Assembly (NCBI GenBank): GCA_031409815.1
Contig: JANNXV010000011.1
Coordinates: 1 to 64,000, forward strand
Direction: 5' to 3'
Origin: JANLUX01 sp031409815
GTDB taxonomy: Bacteria; Bacteroidota; Bacteroidia; AKYH767-A; OLB10
Length of the DNA stretch: 64,000 bases
Each line of letters opens with the position of its first letter. Position 1 is the stretch's first letter. This document shows, piece after piece, positions 59,718 through 64,000 of this stretch. Under the pieces are notes generated by a model. The model did not search any database, had not been told where the DNA came from, and saw nothing but the letters and a program-made list of their open reading frames with translations. The position numbers and the translations under genes were made by a program.

Positions 59718-61469
59718 TTATTTTGATGCTACTTGCGATTTTTCATGAGCCTCAACAGGTTGTTCAGCAAATTTCAGGTCTTTGATGTTGAGTTGTAAAG
59801 TGGTGCGACCATTATAAGTATTTTCTTCAATATGATAAACAACATCGAAGCACTCTTTTTGCTCTATTTGAGGGTGATGATGCCCTAGTTGAAATGCGAT
59901 ACCATCGTATGATTCGCGGGTAAATTCTTCTTGTGTAATAGTTAGTTTGAGGTGATTATTTCCAACCACACGGCCTTTTCCATTATCACGTACACAATCG
60001 CTTCTGAAAATGGGGGCCATATTTTGAGGACCAAAAGGAGCAAATTGTTTAAGAATTCGGAAAAATCGGGGAGTAATATCCTTTAATTGTAAAACTGCAT
60101 CAACTTCTATTTCGCGTGTAAGCATTCTTTCTTCAATTGTTGAAGCTACCACTTGCTCAAATCGTTCGCGAAAGGCTTCCACATTTTCTTCTTTCATGGT
60201 TAAGCCTGCTGCATACATATGCCCTCCAAACTGCTCCAGCAAATCGCTACAACTTTCTATTGCATTATAGATGTCAAAATCTTTAACTGAACGTCCGGAG
60301 CCAGAAACAATATCGTTGCTTTTGGTAAGTACGATGGTTGGCCGATAGTATTTCTCAGTTAATCGCGAAGCCACAATTCCTATTACACCTTTATGCCACG
60401 AAGAGTGATAAACAACAGTTGATTTTTTGGTTGCCGAAAGTGGATCGTCTTCTACTTGTTGCAATGCTTGATCAGTAATTATCTGATCCAGATTTTTACG
60501 TGTAGTATTCGAATCATCAATTCCATCGCCTAACAAAGTGGCAACATCTGCATTTTTTGAAACCAATAATTCTACTGCTTTGTTGCCATGTTCAATCCTT
60601 CCGGCTGCATTAATGCGAGGCGCAATTGTAAAAACGATATCGCTAATTGTTAATTCCTTTTTATAAGCACTTAAATCTAAAATTGCTTTTATTCCGGGGC
60701 GTGGTTCGCGGTTTAATATTTGCAATCCGAAATAAGCAAGTATTCTGTTTTCGCCATTAATGGGTACAATGTCAGCAGCAGTGCTTACAGCAACTAAATC
60801 AAGATATTGCTCGAGCTGATTAAACGGAATATTGTTTTTTTGTGCTATTGCCTGCACTAATTTAAAGCCAATTCCACATCCGCTTAACTCTTTAAAAGGA
60901 TAAGGACAATCAGTGCGTTTAGGGTCAAGCACTGCAACAGCTTTTGGAATTTCAGCATCGGGCCGGTGATGATCGCAAATAATAAAATCAATAGCTAACT
61001 CATTTGCATAATCAATTTTATCGATCGATTTAATACCGCAATCAAGTGCAATTATTAAAGTGTAATTATTTTCTTTCGCCCAGTCGATTCCGATTTTAGA
61101 AATGCCATATCCTTCGCGATAACGGTCAGGGATATAATAAGTCACATTGCCATGTAATGTTTTTAGAAAGGTATATACCAACGAAACCGCTGTTGTTCCA
61201 TCAACATCATAATCACCATAAACTAAAATATTTTCTTTTTCACGAATAGCTTCTTCAATTCTTTCTACCGCCTTGTCCATGTCTTTCATAATAAAAGGAT
61301 CGTGCAGATGGTCGAGCGATGGTCGAAAGAAATTTCGCGCATCTTCAAAAGTATTGATACCACGCTGAACTAAAAGGTTAGCTAAAATGGCATTGATCTT
61401 TAGTTCTGATGATAAAGCAGCAACAAAATTAGGATCACCGGGTGTTTTTAATACCCACTTTTTTTGCAT
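59718..61469 (-). CDS. recJ: Single-stranded-DNA-specific exonuclease RecJ
   Basis: This 5'-3' ssDNA exonuclease acts in recombination and repair. The DHH-family motifs are present: LVYGDYDVDGTTAVSLVYTF (motif I, about residues 80-99), LIIALDCGIKS (motif II), DFIICDHHRPDAEIPKAVAV (motif III) and LSGCGIGFKLVQAI (motif IV). RINAAGRIEHGNKAVELL and the DHHA1-like SWHKGVIGIVASRLTEKY follow, with SGSGRSVKDFDIYNAI. The length of 583 residues and the OB-like C-terminus are normal. The 241-base gap to the next gene (61470-61710) shows nothing I recognise. Confidence 0.95.
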   Translation of the reverse strand: MQKKWVLKTPGDPNFVAALSSELKINAILANLLVQRGINTFEDARNFFRPSLDHLHDPFIMKDMDKAVERIEEAIREKENILVYGDYDVDGTTAVSLVYTFLKTLHGNVTYYIPDRYREGYGISKIGIDWAKENNYTLIIALDCGIKSIDKIDYANELAIDFIICDHHRPDAEIPKAVAVLDPKRTDCPYPFKELSGCGIGFKLVQAIAQKNNIPFNQLEQYLDLVAVSTAADIVPINGENRILAYFGLQILNREPRPGIKAILDLSAYKKELTISDIVFTIAPRINAAGRIEHGNKAVELLVSKNADVATLLGDGIDDSNTTRKNLDQIITDQALQQVEDDPLSATKKSTVVYHSSWHKGVIGIVASRLTEKYYRPTIVLTKSNDIVSGSGRSVKDFDIYNAIESCSDLLEQFGGHMYAAGLTMKEENVEAFRERFEQVVASTIEERMLTREIEVDAVLQLKDITPRFFRILKQFAPFGPQNMAPIFRSDCVRDNGKGRVVGNNHLKLTITQEEFTRESYDGIAFQLGHHHPQIEQKECFDVVYHIEENTYNGRTTLQLNIKDLKFAEQPVEAHEKSQVASK

Positions 61470-61710
61470 GGATGAATGAGCTTTTTGAAGTAAACAAATA
61501 TAGGATGAATGCCCAGTTTACTAATGAAGCAAATTAAAAGTTATTGACATGCAACCCTTTTAATAAATGTAACGTCAGCAAGTAATTTCTTCCAGATAAT
61601 TGAAGTATTCAAAATGAAAATTTACTAACCAATTTATTGAAGTGGATAAGCTTGAAACTTAACACGCTGTAGTTTGTTTATTTTTAACCACATCTTAATA
61701 AAATCAGTAT

Positions 61711-62703
61711 ATGAAAAGGAATTTTTTGTTAGTGTTATTATGTCTGATGTTTGTTGGATGTAACAATAAGAAAACGAATTCGGAAATTCCGGTTATTGGC
61801 TTTCTTGATTTTATTGAAGATGCCACTGTTGCCTTAGCTAAGAAGGGGTTTTTGGATGCACTTGCATATGCAGGATATTCAGAAAAGGATTCAACAATTG
61901 AAATGATCTATGCCAATGCTCAGGGCGACATTCCAACGCTTGGCCAGGCCTGCGATTTAATTTTATCCAAACAGCCAATGTTGGTTGCTACCAACATTAC
62001 GCTATCAACTATTACTGCCGTGCAACGAACAAAAACAATTCCCGTTTTTATGATGGTATCACCACGACCTGATTTGGCAAAGCTTACCGATGAGAAAGGA
62101 AATGCTCCTGCTAATCTTTTTGGCGTGTATGAAACGTTGGATTATTTAGACACTGCCATTACATTGATTAAACAACTAAAGCCCGAGGCAAAAGTGGTGG
62201 GCACTATTTTTAATCAAGCAGAACCACAATCAGTAGCAGCTTTCGAAAAATTAAAAACTGGCTGTGATAAATTGGGAATGGAATTAAAATACCTGCCAGT
62301 TAACAATTCAGCAGAAACTCAGTTGGTAACACAGGCACTGTTGAACAAAGGAATTGATGTGTTTTTTGCATTACCCGACAATGTAATTTTTGCTTCATTC
62401 GAAACGATTGCAAAAAGTTGTAACGATAAAAATATTCCAATATTTACCAGTGAAGCAGGCTTGGTTAGTCGCGGTGCAGTAGCAAGTTTTGGTGCCGATT
62501 TTTATCAGTGGGGCTATCAATCAGGCAAACAGGCAGCTGTTTATCTCCAATCACTAAAAGCCAAAAAAAATGCTGAAGGTAAAGTGGAACTTCCAAAAAA
62601 TTTGCATCCCGAAATAGTAAAAATCAGAACGCGTGTTTACAATCCGGATGCCGCTGCAAGATTTAATATCGTTCCCGGAAGTGATTTTGTTTCTTACAAA
62701 TAA
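61711..62703 (+). CDS. ABC transporter substrate-binding lipoprotein (ABC_sub_bind/TrpX-like)
   Basis: This lipoprotein of 330 residues starts KRNFLLVLLCLMFVGC, with Cys17 lipidated. The mature part fits the PF04392 type of periplasmic binding proteins: VIGFLDFIEDATVALAKKGF, LVATNITLSTITAVQRTKTI and PVFMMVSPRP, then TSEAGLVSRGAVASFGADFYQ. Members bind amino acids such as tryptophan or other small compounds. It begins a three-gene importer with the permease (9-base gap) and the ATPase, all on the same strand. The ligand is not predicted. Confidence 0.9.
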   Translation: MKRNFLLVLLCLMFVGCNNKKTNSEIPVIGFLDFIEDATVALAKKGFLDALAYAGYSEKDSTIEMIYANAQGDIPTLGQACDLILSKQPMLVATNITLSTITAVQRTKTIPVFMMVSPRPDLAKLTDEKGNAPANLFGVYETLDYLDTAITLIKQLKPEAKVVGTIFNQAEPQSVAAFEKLKTGCDKLGMELKYLPVNNSAETQLVTQALLNKGIDVFFALPDNVIFASFETIAKSCNDKNIPIFTSEAGLVSRGAVASFGADFYQWGYQSGKQAAVYLQSLKAKKNAEGKVELPKNLHPEIVKIRTRVYNPDAAARFNIVPGSDFVSYK

Positions 62704-62712
62704 ACCAATCAG

Positions 62713-63579
62713 ATGGATTTTTTGGTAACTGCTCTTTTACAAGGATTAGGTTTCGCCTCACTTGGATTGGGTATCTATATTTCATTACGCATTTTCAATA
62801 TTCCGGATATCACAACAGATGGATCTTACACTTTAGGCGGAATAATTACCGCCACACTTTTAGTTGCAGGTGTTAATCCGTTATTAACTCTAGTTGCAGC
62901 CATTGGTGGAGGAATGATTGCTGGTGCTTTAACAGGAATTATTCATACACGATTAAAGATTAATCCATTGCTTGCAGGTATTTTAGTGATGACAGGTTTA
63001 TACTCAGTGAATCTTTTTATCATGGGCCGTTCTAATCTTCCATTAATTAACAGCAAAAACATTTTTAATATGTTACCCAACCTAAACTCAACGCTAAGTT
63101 TATGGTTAGTGATGCTTCTGTTTGCTATTGTTTTGTTGATGAATATTGTATGGCTGCTTAAAACCGATTTTGGAATTGCCATGCGGGCTACAGGCAACAG
63201 TGAAGCAATGGTGCGTTCGATGGGAGTAAACACCAACCGAATGAAAATTATTGGACTTGCATTGGCAAATGGTTTGACTTCCATTAGCGGATACCTGATT
63301 ACGCAATACCAAGGTTTTGCTGATATCAACATGGGTATTGGAATTGTTATTTCAGGTTTAGGGTCAGTTATGATTGGAGAAGCGTTACTAAAACCATTGA
63401 TTAATCGTGGCATCATTTACCACATCGTGGCAGTAATCATTGGAAGCGTTCTTTTTCGATTGATATTAGCACTTGCACTAGCTTTTGGATTAAATCCTAA
63501 TTTTTTAAAGCTAGTTACTGCACTCATTGTTTTAATTATTGTTGGAATCAGTAACACACGCAAAACAGCTGCACAATGA
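62713..63579 (+). CDS. ABC transporter permease (branched-chain-type, BPD_transp_2)
   Basis: This inner-membrane subunit of 288 residues has about eight to nine helices (LLQGLGFASLGLGIYISLRIF, split at Gly-Ile, then LLTLVAAIGGGMIAGALTGII). The cytoplasmic coupling segment is AMRATGNSEAMVRSMGVNTNRMK, as in LivH/TrpY-like permeases. A single permease gene suggests a homodimeric pore. It overlaps the following ATPase gene by four bases (ATGA). Confidence 0.9.
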   Translation: MDFLVTALLQGLGFASLGLGIYISLRIFNIPDITTDGSYTLGGIITATLLVAGVNPLLTLVAAIGGGMIAGALTGIIHTRLKINPLLAGILVMTGLYSVNLFIMGRSNLPLINSKNIFNMLPNLNSTLSLWLVMLLFAIVLLMNIVWLLKTDFGIAMRATGNSEAMVRSMGVNTNRMKIIGLALANGLTSISGYLITQYQGFADINMGIGIVISGLGSVMIGEALLKPLINRGIIYHIVAVIIGSVLFRLILALALAFGLNPNFLKLVTALIVLIIVGISNTRKTAAQ

Positions 63580-64000
63580 TTAAACTTGAACAGTTAAGTA
63601 AAACGTTTCATCAAGGATTTTCAAACGAAAATGTGGCAGTTAATAATGTGTCATTACAAATCAGAGAGGGAGATTTTGTAATTATTATTGGTGCGAATGG
63701 AAGTGGTAAATCCACGTTACTAAATTTGATTGCCGGAAATAGTTTGCCTGATAGCGGAACCATTTATATCAACAGCACCAATGTAACTGAATGGAAAGAT
63801 TTTGAACGTAGCAAGTTCATCAGCCGTGTTTTTCAAAATCCTTTACAGGGAACTGCACCTGATTTGAGTGTGTTGGATAATTTTCGATTAGCCTCATTAC
63901 GAACACAACCCAAAAAATTAGTTTCAGGAATCGATACTCAGTTTGAGTCGCGGGTGAAAGAATCTATCAGTATGTTGAAACTCGGATTAGAAAATAAAAT
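63576..64000 (+). CDS. ABC transporter ATP-binding protein (partial, cut by window edge)
   Basis: About 141 codons are present from ATG 63576 to the right edge. They encode MIKLEQLSKTFHQGFSNENV, then the Walker A loop GANGSGKSTLLNLIAGNSL and the Q-loop FQNPLQGTAPDLSVLDNF. The signature and Walker B motifs lie beyond the edge. It overlaps the permease stop codon and completes the importer that starts at 61711. Confidence 0.92.
   Translation, partial: MIKLEQLSKTFHQGFSNENVAVNNVSLQIREGDFVIIIGANGSGKSTLLNLIAGNSLPDSGTIYINSTNVTEWKDFERSKFISRVFQNPLQGTAPDLSVLDNFRLASLRTQPKKLVSGIDTQFESRVKESISMLKLGLENK

Overview
The window is AT-rich chromosomal DNA from a member of the Bacteroidota, probably a Chitinophagales/Sphingobacteriales/Flavobacteriales-type environmental bacterium. 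The evidence is the several secreted proteins ending in type IX secretion (T9SS) type A sorting domains of the 'IYPNPV...' kind, the gliding-associated genes gldA and gldD, the TAnnTTTG type -7 promoter boxes, the DUF4271-hemD-rnpA-yidD-S41 protease run, and typical Bacteroidota dispersed palindromes. It is mostly ordinary housekeeping sequence. No phage, plasmid, CRISPR array or rRNA operon is visible.

Layout. 0-9 kb: a THUMP RNA methyltransferase, a membrane acyltransferase, a DUF1801 protein, a T9SS cargo protein, an MFS transporter and a very large secreted BNR/Asp-box protein. 9-15.6 kb: gldD, an alpha/beta hydrolase, an SSAT-like acetyltransferase overlapping a monofunctional aspartate kinase, an RsuA-type pseudouridine synthase with a long Arg-rich repetitive N-terminus, a YraN-family protein and an LD-carboxypeptidase. 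15.7-22.7 kb: metG, then the threonine operon thrA-thrB-thrC (aspartate to threonine). 22.9-27 kb: an accessory stretch with an exported endonuclease I, tRNA-Arg(CCT), a GIY-YIG nuclease, a second interrupted tRNA-Arg-like copy, a kelch-type T9SS protein and a DUF4160/DUF2442 pair. 27-38.4 kb: metK, gldA, a D-2-hydroxyacid dehydrogenase, a RidA protein, a T9SS cargo gene, a penicillin-acylase family enzyme, a flippase, acylphosphatase, enoyl-CoA hydratase and a B12-binding protein. 38.4-45 kb: a giant NtrY-like histidine kinase, a biotin carrier protein, an exported-looking superoxide dismutase, MeaB and a TPR protein. 45-52 kb: O-antigen-ligase-like protein, S41 protease, yidD, rnpA, hemD, DUF4271, DUF5777 and YceI proteins. 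52-58 kb: an LTA4H-type M1 aminopeptidase, a broken REP-associated transposase with its palindromes, a T9SS protein paralogous to the one at 31-32 kb, an L,D-transpeptidase-like lipoprotein and a small T9SS protein. 58-64 kb: an acyl-CoA dehydrogenase, tRNA-Cys, recJ and a three-part ABC importer cut by the right edge.

Genes that work together: thrABC plus the separate aspartate kinase feed Thr/Met/Lys synthesis, with metG and metK using methionine. The biotin carrier protein, B12-binding protein and MeaB fit propionyl-CoA/methylmalonyl-CoA metabolism. hemD-rnpA-yidD-S41 form a tight minus-strand block with overlaps and several non-ATG starts.

The most unusual structure is repeat-driven. (i) A 128-nt tRNA-Arg-like sequence keeps its anticodon arm but carries palindromic insertions in both the D loop and the T loop, separated from the intact tRNA by a GIY-YIG gene whose stop codon lies inside the tRNA-like sequence. 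(ii) A dispersed palindrome lies in frame inside metG and again, as a perfect hairpin, between thrB and thrC. (iii) A RAYT transposase has its own REP palindrome inside the coding region and an in-frame stop. (iv) At three places (tRNA-Arg/GIY-YIG, ridA/T9SS gene, M1 peptidase/RAYT) the 3' end of a gene is repeated downstream of an intervening gene, which suggests a recurring insertion mode at gene 3' ends.
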